Source of the DNA: Ciona savignyi
Lineage: Eukaryota > Chordata > Ascidiacea > Phlebobranchia > Cionidae
Reading direction: 5' to 3'
DNA: 64,000 nt
NCBI GenBank assembly: GCA_000149265.1
Contig: CH003203.1
Span: 726,266 to 790,265, forward strand
In this document: positions 1 through 16,996 of the stretch, one piece after another
How the letters are laid out: each line of letters opens with the position of its first letter
Position numbering within the stretch: position 1 is the first letter of the stretch
The notes under the pieces: generated by a model
What the model was told of the DNA's origin: nothing
The model's database searches: none
Seen by the model: the letters and a program-made list of their open reading frames with translations, nothing else
Translations under genes and position numbers: made by a program

Positions 1-5139
<5,139 letters not shown>

Positions 5140-5211
5140 TCATAGATAGATAAGAGAGAAGGAAAAGAGAGAAACCTAAAAAAAGTTATTACACTGGCAA
5201 TAATCAAATTA

Positions 5212-5545
5212 ACTCACGCTCACTGTCAGGTTACCGGAGCTATTGTAGTATGTTGTATATGATACACACATTCCTTTAATTTGTTAGAACCTAATAATCC
5301 GCCGTTAAGTGCCTTGTCCAAGGATACAACCAACTCTGATGTAATAAATGTAGTAGGCTATTCTTTTATACAATGCCCAAAATGTTAATTTATCAATGCA
5401 AAACGTGATGACCAACTCAAGTGTACGGAGCTGAGGTTATAAAGTCATGGTTTAAAAACACTTTACACAATGGTAGATTGCCCGTGTGTTAACCCCCTTG
5501 ATTTTTCCATCCAAGGGGATAAACATGAATATCCTATCCCATGAT
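5212..5545. mobile_element. Two SINE-A fragments
   Basis: 5212-5340 is an internal fragment on the minus strand. 5470-5545 is a 3'-terminal fragment on the plus strand ending GGGATAAACATGAATATCC. The sequence between them matches nothing else here. Confidence 0.75.
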
Positions 5546-5599
5546 ATATATGATAAATACATTATGTTTGAATGTTTTAAATAGGCCAAGTTTAATCAT

Positions 5600-5670
5600 G
5601 TTTTGCCCCAGTATTATATCACAGCAAATGACACAGGAAAAGACAGCAAAACGAACAGTCGTTAAAACAA
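5600..5670 (-). repeat. Family C fragment
   Basis: Reverse complement of the family C body (TTTTGCCCCAGTATTATATC followed by CAAAACGAACAGTCGTTAAA). Confidence 0.5.
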
Positions 5671-5888
5671 GTCATTGAAAATAAAAAATTAATAATTCAT
5701 ATAGAAGAGACGGCTACCAAACCTAAGCAAAGTTACAATAATTTGGACAAAAATTGTTAAAATAAAATATTATTAAATAAATAATACCGGTAATCAAGAA
5801 AACAACCATACCACCCTACATGACAGTAACTGTTACAGTTTTGGTAATTCTTTTTGTTTTAAATAAAATATAATGCAACTGATTCTTA

Positions 5889-5993
<105 letters not shown>

Positions 5994-5997
5994 CTAG

Positions 5998-6296
5998 GAT
6001 GGGATATTCATGTTTATCCCCGTGAATGTGGAACCAAGGGGGTTAACCCTTAACACACAGGCAATCATCAGATCAACTCGCGCCCACCGTCGGGTTAATG
6101 GAGCTATTTCAGTGTGTTGTATATGATAGACACGTTTCTTCAATTTGGTAGAACCCATTAACTCGCTGGGTTCAGGCAATGTCTGTAAAGTGCTTTGCCC
6201 AAGCACACAACCGACTAGGTAGCAACAAGTTTCGAACCTGCAACCTTTTGGCTGAAAGGCGCCGAACTAAACCCCCAGACTAACCAGTCAAACAAC
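5998..6296 (-). mobile_element. SINE-A, full length
   Basis: Complete from GGGATATTCATGTTTATCCC (3' end on minus) to CCAGACTAACCAGTCAAAC (tRNA-like head). Good consensus template. Confidence 0.92.
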
Positions 6297-6366
6297 TGGT
6301 ATGCTGGGAGCAGTTTTGCCAGTTTAACTTTGATCGATTTGTTATATGGTCAGAAGAGGGTGACTA

Positions 6367-6478
6367 TAAATACCCAGTGTGAGCAGTGTGGGCAGTGTGT
6401 AAGCAGTGTGGGCACACTTAAAACCCTAACTCTAACATTGGCACACTGCCTACACAGCCGACACACTGGGTATTTAGA
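6367..6478. repeat. Small fold-back element
   Basis: The ends AAATACCCAGTGTG and CACACTGGGTATTT are exact inverted repeats, with further GCAGTGTG/CACACTGC pairing inward. It would fold into a long hairpin of MITE size. Confidence 0.7.
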
Positions 6479-6517
6479 GAAACCGGTCAGAAGATATATC
6501 GTTCATTACGATAGAAG

Positions 6518-7058
6518 ACGCAATAGCTTGGTGGTTAGTGTGTTGCCCTTCAGCCGAACGGTTGCAGGCACAAACCGGTCGCGAGATAGTCAGTTGTGGC
6601 AACGTACCTCTAATTCAAACACAACACACTTCAATAGCTCCGGTAACCCAATGGTGGCCGCAGGGCAACACTAAAAGAAGGGAAAGAGGGAAACTGCTCC
6701 CTATGCTAAAACTATGGAAACTAATTTAAACCCTGCCCCAAACACTAATCACTAATTTTTTAGACGTGTTCTAATGACTGTCGTTTTGCCGTTTTTTCCC
6801 GTTTTCCAAATTTTTACCGATAGTCCCACTTCGTGTTTTCATCGTGGAAACAAAAAATAAACTAAACTAAACTAAACTAATCTCAACCCCGGAACTAACC
6901 CCAACTCCAACCCCACGTTTAAAACTAACTCTAAGGCCCTTGAATTTTTATTTCAGTTTCCCTTCTTTTAGTTTTTCCCGTCACGGGTTAATCTGACGAT
7001 TGCCCGTGGGATAACGCTTCTTGATTTTTTTCACGGGTTTAAACATAAACTTCCTGTC
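6518..7058 (+). mobile_element. SINE-A interrupted by MITE-A, itself interrupted by family C
   Basis: SINE-A sequence runs 6518-6662 and resumes at about 6981-7058. Between them lies a MITE-A starting GGGCAACACTAAAAGAAGGG. That MITE is split at about 6763-6888 by a family C copy ending in AAACT repeats. The order of arrival is therefore SINE-A, then MITE-A, then family C. Confidence 0.8.
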
Positions 7059-7059
7059 A

Positions 7060-8135
7060 TATCTGCTGGTGCTGCCATAACCAAAGCTTATCAGCACTTA
7101 TAACGTAATCCTGCAGTTTTCATGTTGAGGGACCTAATAAACTATACACGGTAAAAATCTAACTTTGATCTGCTACGTTCGACCTGCACGAGGTTATTAA
7201 ACTTCGCGCGGGTTAGAAATACAATTCAATAAACCTCAGTGAATACGTAGGAAATGACACACAATATAGTAAGTGACGTCACAATGTCGATCAGCTGTAG
7301 CTAGAAAATATGGTACATTAAGTGACGCATGTTAACACCAGACCCGACAATGTTAATATTTAGTTGTAACCTAGAATTAGTCTTGTTTCATATTAAATCT
7401 AAAAAATAAAGTAAAACAATATTTATTATTAAAAGACATACTTAAATTTATAAAGATAGACTAGTACAATCTAATCATAAAGATTTGAAGATGATATTTG
7501 GTTACAGTTTTTAAATTAACATTTTCTAGATTTCTGGTGCTGTTGTACAATATTAAGTAAATCTTATTTGTATCTATGGTTACCTATTAAGCTAATTATG
7601 CTAGAAGTTTACACGAAAGATACGGCGCTAGTTTGGTATATTCCTTGGTAAAAGATTTCCGTCGGAACTGGTATACCGACTAGTTACGAAGCAAGTTCAA
7701 AACTACTAACTATATAAGCTGTTTTGTTTGTTAATCAGGCACTAAGTGACTGCATACAAACTATAGAAACAAGAACTATTTGGCGGCACGAGCATTCACT
7801 AATGCTGCATAACCACTGGGTTCAGAAAATAAACCAACTGTTTTTCAACTGTCCAGGTAACGACTGGTTTCAATCCAACAACCTTTCAGATTTAGGAAAG
7901 GTTGTGCACTGGGTGTCTCTAATTAGAAAAGGATCGTATAGATCGAGAACTTGGAAGTTGGAATTCTAACCTTAACTGCAACTGCAACCCTAAACCTAAC
8001 TCTTATCCTCTAATCACCTTAAGTGGTCCTGTAGTAATTAAAAACCGTTGTGCACTAACTCACCAAGCTATTCAGCCAAACATGTAAACCTTCCTAATAT
8101 CACAGCAATCTGGTGAATAACAACCTGGTAGGAAT
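7060..8135. other. Intergenic spacer upstream of the SPMIP7-like gene
   Basis: AT-rich sequence between the divergent SLC35E1-like and SPMIP7-like genes. An open frame of 81 codons at 7724-7969 shows no recognisable motif or splice context. The missing first exon of the SLC35E1-like gene should lie between about 5.1 kb and here. Confidence 0.6.
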
Positions 8136-11100
8136 ATGGCAGAGACGATGGTCCACCCGCGGCCTGGAATGGCAACCATATTAAAGAGTGATAGCAACGC
8201 TAACGGGAATTTTGTTGAAGAAATTGAGTTCAATCGATCATTGAGACGAACAAAGTTCCCCACAATACGAGGACCTCAGGGAAATTATGATTTTCCCAGT
8301 TTCCAGGTAAACTGGGATTCTGGATTCTGAGTTTCAACTCTAACTGGGGGATTCACTAATCTGCGGGACAGCGCGGCGGGATATGAGGGCGGTTCAGCAC
8401 ACAAATCATGTGTGACAGGGAAAAGTGGGGTGGTGGGGTATTTTTGTCACTAACATAAGTGGCACAGGGTAGGATATATTATAAACTGGATAGGTTATGT
8501 CATAATATAAACCATCCAGCTCATGTTAGTGATGAAAATACCCTAATAAAATAAACCTGAGTTTACTTTATTCTAATCTGAGGCGAAACTACACATGACA
8601 AACTCAAGTAACATGTACTAATGGCCGTGATATTCATGGCTACAATAATGCCTGGCTACAACCCATTTAAATGAAACATGACGCAAATATTTATAAGATC
8701 GAAATTTAATTTTTGTTCCAGGCTCGGCATAAGGACAGCAGTGGGTTTGTGAAATGGAACAAACACTCACAAGCCCCCCATCAAAACTACCCCCTCACCC
8801 CCCATCGAGATGACCATGAGGGGGTCGACCCCACGTCAGGGTTCCTCGGACCCGGGAATGAAGTGGATTTGAACAAATCTCCGAAACGGTGATTCTGGTT
8901 TGAAGGATTGGAATAAAATTATCATTTTTATCCATGTGGATAAAAAATCGTAGAGTACGGTAACCCATCACTGGGTTACTGGATCTATTGCAGGGCCTTG
9001 TATATGATTTACACATCCCTTCAATTTAGTAGAATCTATTAATCTGCTGGGTTCGGGCAATCTCCGTAAAGTCCATTGCCCAAGGACCCAACCGACTTGC
9101 TAGCGACCAGTTTCGCACCTGCAACCTTTCGACTGATGGGCGTTGCACTAAACCAACAGACTAATCGGTTTGACACATTTTGCAAGATAATTTTGTTGTA
9201 AGATTTAAACCTAACAAATCCAACAGTATAACTGAAATATCTATGTTGAAACTTTCCCAGGATTCCCACAATGAACCAGCTAAGCGACAAAGTACAAGAA
9301 ACCACTCCCAGCACGCAAGTAGTGGGTGGGGATCGGCCCCAAACCCCACCCAAACCCACCAGTTACGAACCAAGTGGGGCCTGGTCCAGCATCAAGGTTA
9401 GTCATCAACATGGGGGAAAGTGTGGTTCCCACTTTAACCACAGTACTGACCACATAATATTCACCTGTAGAGTCCGCCTATCATCTATTTTACCCAACTG
9501 TGTGGCTAAGGGATGACCTTATCTTATTTAATGAGTTTAGTTTCTAAAATAATTATAGAAACAATAATATAGAAGCCACTGCCCAGCATTTATTACAATG
9601 AATGCATTGGGGGAAGCAATGTTTAATATATAATTTTTAAATTTGATAAATAATATGGCACAACACTAACCCACCAAGCTATTCAGTCAAAACAATGGTG
9701 TTGGATGGAAATGAACACAGTTCACCTCGCGCCCACCGTCAGATTACCGGAGATATTGCAGTGTGTTGCGTATAAATTATACGTTCCTTCAATTTGGTAA
9801 AAAAACAATAATCCACTGGGTTCAGGCAAGCTAGTGACCAGTATCAAATCTCTGACCTTTCGGCTGAAAGGCGCTGCACTAAACCACCAGACTAATCAGT
9901 CGGAAAACAGCTATTATTGTGTTGCAATGACACACACAGGTAAGTGATGCGGGGTTGAGAGCAGAGCTGGGAGGATGGACGAGTCCCACAAGGATCCTCC
10001 CCAAACCATCCAAGGAAGCCGACAACCTTCTCACCGGGAGCTTCAACTTCAACCCTGGGAATTGGAGGGATGAGGCAGCCAAGTATTACATGTATTCCAG
10101 CAGCTCGCAAATGTGAGTTATATACTGGCTTGGTGGGGTATTATAAAATCTTTTAGCAGAAGGGTTGTGGGCTCAAAACTAGCTACTACCAAGTCAGTTG
10201 TCCTTGGGCAAGGCGCTTATTGGACATTGCTAAAACCTAGTGGATTAATCGTTATACTAAAACTGTAAAAAGTACGAAAAACAGCAACGGCAGTTTGTCG
10301 TTTACAATTTACTTTTTTTTGTTACATACAACATCCCGGTTAGTCTGGTGGTTTAGTGCGACACCCTTTTAACTGAAGGGTTGCAGATTCGATACTGGTC
10401 ATTAGCTTGTCGGTTGTGTGCTTGGGCAAGGTACTTAACGGACATTGCCTAATCACAGCGAATTAATGGGTTCTACAAAATTGAAGGAACGTGTCTATCA
10501 TATACAACACACTGCAAAAGCTCCGGTAACCCGACGATGGGCGCGAGGTGATCTGACGATTTCCTGTGTGTTAACCGCCTTGGTTTTCCCATTCACGGGG
10601 ATAAACAAGACTATCCTATCGAGATCATACACACAACATGTGTTATAGGAGCAACAGAATGGTGGATTGGGACAGCAAACTTCCACCACAGATGAAACCT
10701 TGTGGCAGCACATTGGAGAAAGCACCTGACTGTATCTCTCAAAGTATGAACGTCTATCCACGCAGATATGAATCTGTGCCTGAGATTTGGCAGGTTGGGA
10801 CCTTTGTTTTCTGTGGTTGGATTCTTCTCTGGATGGTATTGTCATATTAAATAATAAATTGTCATATTAAATAAAAGAAATTAAATAATAAAAACTAAAA
10901 AATCCAAACTGGTCGCTAGCTGGTCGGTTGTGTCCTTGGACAAGGCACTTAGCGGACATTGCCTGAACCCAGCGGATTTATGGGTTCGACTAATTTAAAG
11001 AAAAATCGCCTTTCCTTATAACACTACACTAATTCTTGTAACCTGACAGGGAGCGCAAGGGGATCTGATGATTGCCAACGTCCCTAAGGTTTTCCCATTC

Positions 11101-13746
11101 ACTGGAATACAAATAAATATTCTTAAAAAATTATATACATTTTTCTGTTTTTCAATTTTTTTCTTTGAAATACTTTTTTTTATCATTTTTCATTGCAGAT
11201 GCTTGGAAGATCGTGGAATGCTTTCCAGATACGCGATAAATGCCATGGAAGTCGCCCATACAGTTTGTATGTCCATTATGTCCATTATAACACAACACTA
11301 TTTATTCTGACTTTTATTATGTTCCAGCACAAGCCATTACAGGAAGAGTGGTCACATCCCTTTATATGGGTGAGTTGGGATATTCATGTTTATCTTTGTG
11401 AATGGGATATCTAAGGGGCTTAGCACACAGAAAATATCGAATAAAATCGAATAAATTCACGCCCATAATCGGGTTACCGGAGTTATTGCAGTGTGTTGTG
11501 TATGATTGAGATGTTTCTTTGATTTGGTAGAACCCAATAATGCCGGACAAGTTTGTTATCCATGTGATGAATCATTGGTTTCCAACATTGTCAATATGAT
11601 GACATCCTCTTCAATAGAACATTAGAAATAATTTTATGGCAGATAATGTGGCGTGCTTTGGCAAACCCACAGCATTTTTAACATTTTATTATAAACTGCA
11701 CTGAAAACACAGCCACCCGTAAAAGACAAAATGCATATTATCTAAACTTGTGAATTCTAACAGCACTATACAGGTCAGATTGAACAGTAGAACAGGCCAA
11801 GTGTTATAACATCTTGCTTTACTCATGGGAAATGTAGAAAGCAGGCTTTCATATCTGTTGGAAACCGTTTTACTGAAAGATACATCTACTGAAAGTGGTC
11901 GTTTCTAATAGGTGATCAGTGTCAGGTTTGAGGACAGTCAGTGGACGCACTTATCATTATGGACTCATAGACAGCAAGCAAAAAAGTAAGGATCAGTGTA
12001 GCATGGCAGGTGCAGGTTGTGGGATGCAACTATTACACAGGGTTTGTTAAATATTCTTTGATAATTTTTCTGAGTTTAAAGAACTTGGTCCAGTTGTTTA
12101 TTTGCTAAGGAAAGAATTTAACAGGTTTTAGTTTTTAATCGCAGAAGTCAAAGCATGATATTACTATTTAGGATGGGATTTTTATGTTTATACCCGTGAA
12201 TGGGAAAACCAAGGAGGTTAACACACAGGCAATCGTCAGATCACCTCGCGCCCAATGTCGGGTTACCAGAGCTATTGCAGTGTGTTGTATATGATAGACA
12301 CGTTCCTTCAATTTGGTAGAACCCATTAATCCGCTGGGTTCAAGCAATTTCTATTAAGTGAACCAAGGACACAACCGACAAGCTAGTAAGCAGTTTCGTA
12401 CCTGCAAACCTACAATTAAAAGGCGACGCACTAACACACTAGACTAATCTGTCGAACGACACACCAACAAGTTTGTTAATTACTTTGGTGGGTCAACCCA
12501 GTGATACAAAATAACTACAGTCAGCAGTATATGTGAAATGAAGTTGTAAATTTGTCCACCAGGGGCTCCGTGGGCGCGTACCACTTCGAGGACAAGGACC
12601 ACCCAACCAACGAGTACCGACCGCTTACCAACCTACGTACACCCAAGCCACGATACACAGACACAGCACAGTATGTTATGATGGAAGATTTATGTTTATC
12701 ATCATGAGTGGAACGCAAGGGGCGTTAACTATCATTAGAATGGTCACGTGGCCGAATGGGTAATAACGCGACCGATTCATATACAACTCCATATATAATG
12801 AAAAGGGACTTTTAGTTAGTTAAGAGCCTATCATGGAATCGAAACTGATTCCACCGCCGAGTTACCAAAGCTATTGCAATGTGTTGTGTATGATTGAGAC
12901 ATTCCTTAAATATGGTAGAACCCATCAATCCACTGGGTTCAGGTAATGTTCGTGCGTTGCCCAAAGACACAACCAACTAGCTACCCCCAGTTTCGAACCT
13001 GCAACCCTCCGACTGAAAGGCGACGCACTAACCCATCATGCTAATGACATGAACCCACACAACCAATCCTCCCCAGTCGCCCCAACATCCCACGGTACAG
13101 AGGTTGTGTGCATTGGACAGCCACACATGAGGCTCATTCATCAACCACCCCCCACCAAGCCACCTCGGCTGTGCACAGGTGGGTATTTTGTTTCAATTTG
13201 ATTTTGATTTTAATAAAACAAATTTGCTCCTTTTAAACTACAATTAAGATAAAGTGCATTGAAATACGGCAAAAGGAAAAATGGCAAAACGACAGTCGTT
13301 ATAGTATGTTATGGAAATTTTAATTAAAAACTATTCAAGACAATAAACGGATATAGATCACCTCGCGCCCATAGTCAGGTTACCGGAGATATCGCAGTGT
13401 GTTGTGTATGATTCACGCGTTCCTTTAATTTAGTAGAACTCATTGAGTTCAGGCAAATCGATCAGTTTCCAACCCGCAACCTTTCGGCTGAAAGACGACG
13501 CACTAACCCACCAAACTAATCTCTCAGACAGTTAGTTTTGTATTTGCATTATTTCTAATACACCACTAACACGCCCACCACCCAATGACGTATATATGAC
13601 GTATTCATGACGTATGTACCAGACGGTTGCCGACCCCACCCACCAACCCCGCACACGTAAGAAAGGCGCCATTATCACGGATGGTTACCACTGTGCCGCC
13701 CAAGAACCCATTTAACCAGATGGACGGGGAAGACTCACAAGATTGA
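8136..13746 (+). CDS. Sperm microtubule inner protein-like (SPMIP7/SPATA48-like), complete
   Basis: Ten exons join in phase to 411 codons: 8136-8306, 8722-8888, 9261-9396, 9940-10112, 10649-10793, 11199-11266, 11328-11369, 12563-12670, 13077-13178, 13623-13746. Start ATG at 8136, stop TGA 13744-13746, AATAAA at 13805-13810. No signal peptide, membrane span or enzyme motif is visible. The protein is Pro/Tyr/basic-rich. Middle and C-terminal motifs GSFNFNPGNWRDEA, DWDSKLPPQMKP, TSHYRKSGHIPLYGG, RPNIPRYRGCVHWTATHEAH and LSRMVTTVPPKNPFN look like the repeated docking motifs of ciliary and sperm doublet-microtubule inner proteins. The DWDSKLPP/HWTATH/VTTV combination resembles SPMIP7 (SPATA48) as I remember it; SPMIP8 (TEPP) is the alternative. 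Exon structure is seen directly; identity and an axonemal role are inference. SINE-A copies sit in most introns. Confidence 0.8.
8948..9175 (-). mobile_element. SINE-A, 3'-truncated
   Basis: Head and body are present and the terminal block is missing. It lies in intron 2 of the SPMIP7-like gene. Confidence 0.85.
9722..9902 (-). mobile_element. SINE-A, truncated
   Basis: Body and tRNA-like head, ending about 38 bp before the 9940 exon. Confidence 0.85.
10125..10258 (+). mobile_element. SINE-A head fragment, diverged
   Basis: GGCTTGGTGGGGTATT through CTTGGGCAAGGCGCTTA. Only the 5' half is recognisable. Confidence 0.65.
10336..10622 (+). mobile_element. SINE-A, full length
   Basis: GGTTAGTCTGGTGGTTTAG head to GGGATAAACAAGACTATCC end, about 25 bp upstream of the 10649 exon acceptor. 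The spurious 67-codon ORF at 10445 lies inside it. Confidence 0.92.
10908..11125 (+). mobile_element. SINE-A, truncated
   Basis: Starts at the B-box region (ACTGGTCGCTAGCTGGTCGG) and reaches a diverged 3' end about 75 bp before the 11199 exon. Confidence 0.8.
11382..11545 (-). mobile_element. SINE-A, 3' half
   Basis: Reverse-complement terminal block and body just downstream of the 11328-11369 exon. Confidence 0.8.
12172..12460 (-). mobile_element. SINE-A, full length
   Basis: GGGATTTTTATGTTTATACCC to CTAGACTAATCTGTCGAAC, in the intron before exon 12563-12670. Confidence 0.9.
12742..13050. mobile_element. SINE-B (+) abutting SINE-A (-)
   Basis: 12742-12850 is a SINE-B with GTGGCCGAATGGGTAATAAC and B-box-like GGAATCGAAACTGATTCC. 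It runs directly into SINE-A sequence on the other strand (CACCGCCGAGTTACCAAAGC to about 13050), as if one inserted into the other. Confidence 0.75.
13255..13530 (-). mobile_element. Family C fragment and SINE-A
   Basis: 13255-13325 carries the family C reverse complement (GGCAAAACGACAGTCGTTA). 13360-13530 is a SINE-A body plus head, about 90 bp before the last exon of the SPMIP7-like gene. Confidence 0.75.
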
Positions 13747-13804
13747 GACCCGTTATATCAGGAGACAACTTTGCACTTGATACTGTATATTTCATTAACT
13801 CGAA

Positions 13805-13810
13805 AATAAA
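13805..13810 (+). terminator. Poly(A) signal AATAAA of the SPMIP7-like gene
   Basis: Canonical hexamer 59 bp after the TGA stop. Confidence 0.7.
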
Positions 13811-14057
13811 TATATTTTTTGCAGAAACAGTTTTTGTTAAAGGAATTGTGTTCCTAAGCAACCTTGTAAAATAAGTTAGGTTGTATTGTCAACAGATCAA
13901 AAACTATAACATTGTATAAGAAAAAATATGACGTGGACGCCCAGATAGTGACGTCATCAAAAATAAAAATTTCAGCAATTTTATTTCGAACAACTCTAGT
14001 GTTGAACATTTTGCCCTAACCATACCACACAAGGCGCTAGAGCACTACAAAGCGGAA

Positions 14058-14175
14058 CGGTCGTGTGGCGAAATGGCTAGCGCGACCGATACATATACCG
14101 ACTCAGATATATAAAAAAGGCCCAAGTGACGTCCTCATCTTTGGTTCGAAACTTGTGTCAATGAAAAAAAACGCG
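14058..14175 (+). mobile_element. SINE-B
   Basis: GGTCGTGTGGCGAAATGGCTAG head, B-box-like TTTGGTTCGAAACTTG, A-rich tail. Confidence 0.8.
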
Positions 14176-14671
14176 TAAACTGCGCAAAAAAAAATCTTTC
14201 AAAAGGGTTAATTAATTATTATTATTAGGGACTGGTATACGTATTAGCGAGGTAATCTAAGGATGGTCCGTGTAATAACTTTCGAGTTTATAAACCCTTC
14301 TATCTCCATTTATGATTTCCCTTCAATTCTGAAGGGAACACATTTTAATTTATTAGTTTTTTTTCTTTTATTTGTCTGCATAACGCTGGTGATAGGCATG
14401 TCCGGTCGGCAGGTCATTGTGTAATATGCGTTATCGAATCAGGTTGAAACTTTTAGGAATCCTAACCGGCATGCCCATAGTTTGTTTCGACTTGTAATTT
14501 TTTATAAAAGGCAAGGGGAATTCCCGCTATCGGGGAAAATGTAAAAAATATGCCAATTTATGTAAAAAAATATGCTAGCTTATCCCCGACACGTTATCAG
14601 TGTTATATTTCCACCAAGGAAAAAATGTCTAAAGAAAAGTGTACAATAGTCCAACGTTTTGTTGCATTTTG

Positions 14672-14796
14672 TAATGGGATATTCTTGTTTATCCCCGTGA
14701 ATGAAAAAACCAAGGGGGTTATCACACGGAAATGGTCAGATCCCCTCGCGCCCACGGCTATACCCACAGACTAATCTGTCGGACAAGTTTTTCGTA
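14672..14796 (-). mobile_element. SINE-A with internal deletion
   Basis: The terminal block (GGGATATTCTTGTTTATCCC) is joined almost directly to the head (CAGACTAATCTGTCGGAC). The middle of about 160 bp is missing. Confidence 0.8.
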
Positions 14797-15141
14797 CAAA
14801 TATGCTAAACATAATGCTTACAATCCCTTTCAGTATTAGAGTTAATAGTATTTGGCACGTTAATTAACATTTAGGGTGCGTAAAATAGTAAGTTTGGGAA
14901 AAATAATGGTTTAGTGGTGACGTGAAGCACAAACTGTGTGCTGAGAGGCTAAATTATTAGTTACCGCACGATGGCGCTAGAGGAGTATTTCTAGAAATCC
15001 ATAACCTGTGTGGCCAAATGGATGACGAATCCATTGAACTTTATTTCCCACATTTTAAAAATCCTCAGAATTTAAACAAAATCGTTGACACTATTCCATG
15101 ATAATATAAGGCAATCGCCCGTCAAGTCCTATGAACTAAAG

Positions 15142-15413
15142 CGGTACCTCTAAATACTACAGGACCGCTTGGACCGCTTGGACCGCTTGGAGCGCATGGA
15201 GCGATAAATCGCTTGGAGCGCTTGGATCGCTTGGATCGCTTATTATACTTCGTAATTACAAAAGTCAGGATATTAATGTTAGGGTTGGGGTTAAAGTTAG
15301 TTCTGGGGTTGAGATTAGTGTTTGGGACAGGGTTAGAATTACTTTCCATAGCAATCTAAGTGATCCAAGCGATCCAAGCGCTCCAAGCGGTCCTGCAGTA
15401 TTTAGAGGCACCC
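15142..15413. mobile_element. MITE-B with 9-bp target duplication
   Basis: Terminal inverted repeats of GGTRCCTCTAAATACTACAG type, with internal GGACCGCTT/AGCGCTTGG subrepeats. Flanked on both sides by GAACTAAAG (15133-15141 and 15414-15422). Confidence 0.88.
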
Positions 15414-15492
15414 GAACTAAAGTGCGGTGGATGAATCTATATTCTCAATGATGGGGAACCCCGGTGGAATGAGTATCATAAAGTGGATATTA

Positions 15493-15736
15493 TCACACAA
15501 TCGTCAGATCACCTCACGCCCACCGTCGGGTTATCGAAGATATTGCAGTGGCGGGGCAACACTAAAATGAGGGAAGGCGGGAAACTGCTTGCTAAAACTA
15601 TAAAAAACTAATTCAAACCTTGCCCTAAACACTGATCTTAACCCCAGAACTATCCTTTACTCCCACCCTATGTTTAAAACTAAGTAATTTATTTATTTCA
15701 GTGTGCAGTTTCCCTCCTTCCCGCCTTCTCCCATTG
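15493..15736. mobile_element. SINE-A fragment (-) followed by MITE-A
   Basis: SINE-A sequence 15493-15552 stops where GGGGCAACACTAAAATGAGG begins. The MITE-A then runs to CCTTCCCGCCTTCTCCC near 15736. This is probably another MITE-A insertion into a SINE. Confidence 0.75.
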
Positions 15737-15767
15737 ACGAGACTTTCACTTTCGCGTTGTATTAAAG

Positions 15768-16027
15768 CACTGGTTTTTAACTTTTTTAACCAATGGACTA
15801 TTTCCTAGCTGACCTAAATATACGAGGATGCAAAATACAGTTTTCCACATTTTTATCGAAAAAATGTGTTCGTTTATTTAACATAAAGATGGTGAATTGG
15901 AAGTACTTTATGCTTATTTGTAATGAAGTATGCACTGACTTCTAGCAAAAGCAACTGTGCGAACGAACTCATCTATGCCCTTCCATGGACTCAAATGAGT
16001 CCGCAAGCTCGGGATTGAGAAACACTG
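15768..16027. mobile_element. hAT-type non-autonomous element
   Basis: The ends CACTGGTTTTTAAC and GATTGAGAAACACTG resemble hAT termini. The flanks TATTAAAG and CAGTAAAG agree at 6 of 8 positions, as expected for an 8-bp duplication. No transposase. Confidence 0.65.
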
Positions 16028-16191
16028 CAGTAAAGCAAGAGGCGATAAGTATTTAAGATTAATAAAGTCCATTTTATCGAAATCTTTGATTATGCAATTT
16101 AGTCGGCCAAAATCGCAAACAAATAATTACAATCCTCTAGTTGGCGCAAAATGTCCACTCCCCACTATTCCACCCCGCAGAGTGGCGGATA

Positions 16192-16420
16192 TGTACGGTC
16201 TTGGGGCATAATGGTTAACGCGACCGATACATATACCGACTACTATACAAAAACGGTCCAAGTGACGAGTCCATCATGGGTTCGAAACTTGGCTCAATAA
16301 AAAAAAAACAATAAGATTGGCGGATATGTACGGTCTTGGGGCCAAATGGTTAACGCGACCGATTTATATACCAGCTATATAAAAACGGACTTAATGTCGA
16401 GCACATAAGGGGATCAAAAC
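16192..16420 (+). mobile_element. Two SINE-B copies in tandem
   Basis: Copies at 16192-16312 and about 16319-16420. Each contains TACGGTCTTGGGGC followed by GGTTAACGCGACCGAT, and both share the same upstream GGCGGATATG. Confidence 0.8.
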
Positions 16421-16582
16421 CAACCCCCGGTAAAACGGTCTGATGAGCTGAGGCACTAAAGAATACCGTGGACAAGAGCAGTTAATGAATCTTGAACATT
16501 TTTTGGTTACGACCCTGGCCATTAAAAATTGCTATTATCGTCTTTTTGCGCCGTACATTGTTCGAGAAGTTTTTCTTTTAAA

Positions 16583-16695
16583 TGACGTGTTTTAACGACT
16601 GTTCGTTTTGCCGTTTTTCCCGTTTCTGTGTTGTGATTTGATTCGTTTGCCATTATTTACTACTAGGGCAAAAATGAATAAACTAAACTAAAATT
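16583..16695 (+). repeat. Family C copy, near complete
   Basis: GTGTTTTAACGACTGTTCGT through GGGCAAAAATGAATAAACTA. This is the clearest plus-strand copy. Confidence 0.7.
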
Positions 16696-16996
16696 TGATA
16701 AAAAAGTCAAAAAAAATTGATGATCTTTTTTGATGGGATTACTATCCTAATTAAAGCTTTCGTGGAAATCGTCACTGCATTTTATTTAATAATAATTTAA
16801 GTTAAAATGTATTTTCCTGCATTTGCACCTTTGACATAAGAAAAACTTTTGGGTGATTAAATGATTTAAGAATTTGTAATATACAACATATTAAGCTTAT
16901 TTGAACGAACAAGACCAACTGTTTACAGTAATAAAGGAAAATATTCATTATGTGAAATTAGATATTTTTGTAATATTTTTTCTTTTTTATGCTTGA

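Larger units (their letters stand above)
14800..16996. other. Transposon-rich spacer
   Basis: No convincing exon is visible from 14.8 to 17.0 kb. The space holds MITE-B, SINE-A, MITE-A, hAT, SINE-B and family C copies, listed separately. Confidence 0.6.

Noticed and set aside
6410..6440. Telomere-like AACCCTAAC sequence
   Set aside because: Only two units inside a fold-back element; not a telomeric array.
10445..10648. Recurring 60-70 codon ORFs beginning MGSTKLKE or [10 protein letters not shown] at many places
   Set aside because: All are the same open stretch of SINE-A in different copies; no protein-coding constraint is indicated.
12742..12850. Possible tRNA genes at SINE-B copies
   Set aside because: A-box and B-box motifs resemble tRNA-Ser/Leu, but spacing, acceptor pairing and anticodon arm do not form a clean cloverleaf, and the sequence repeats with A-rich tails.
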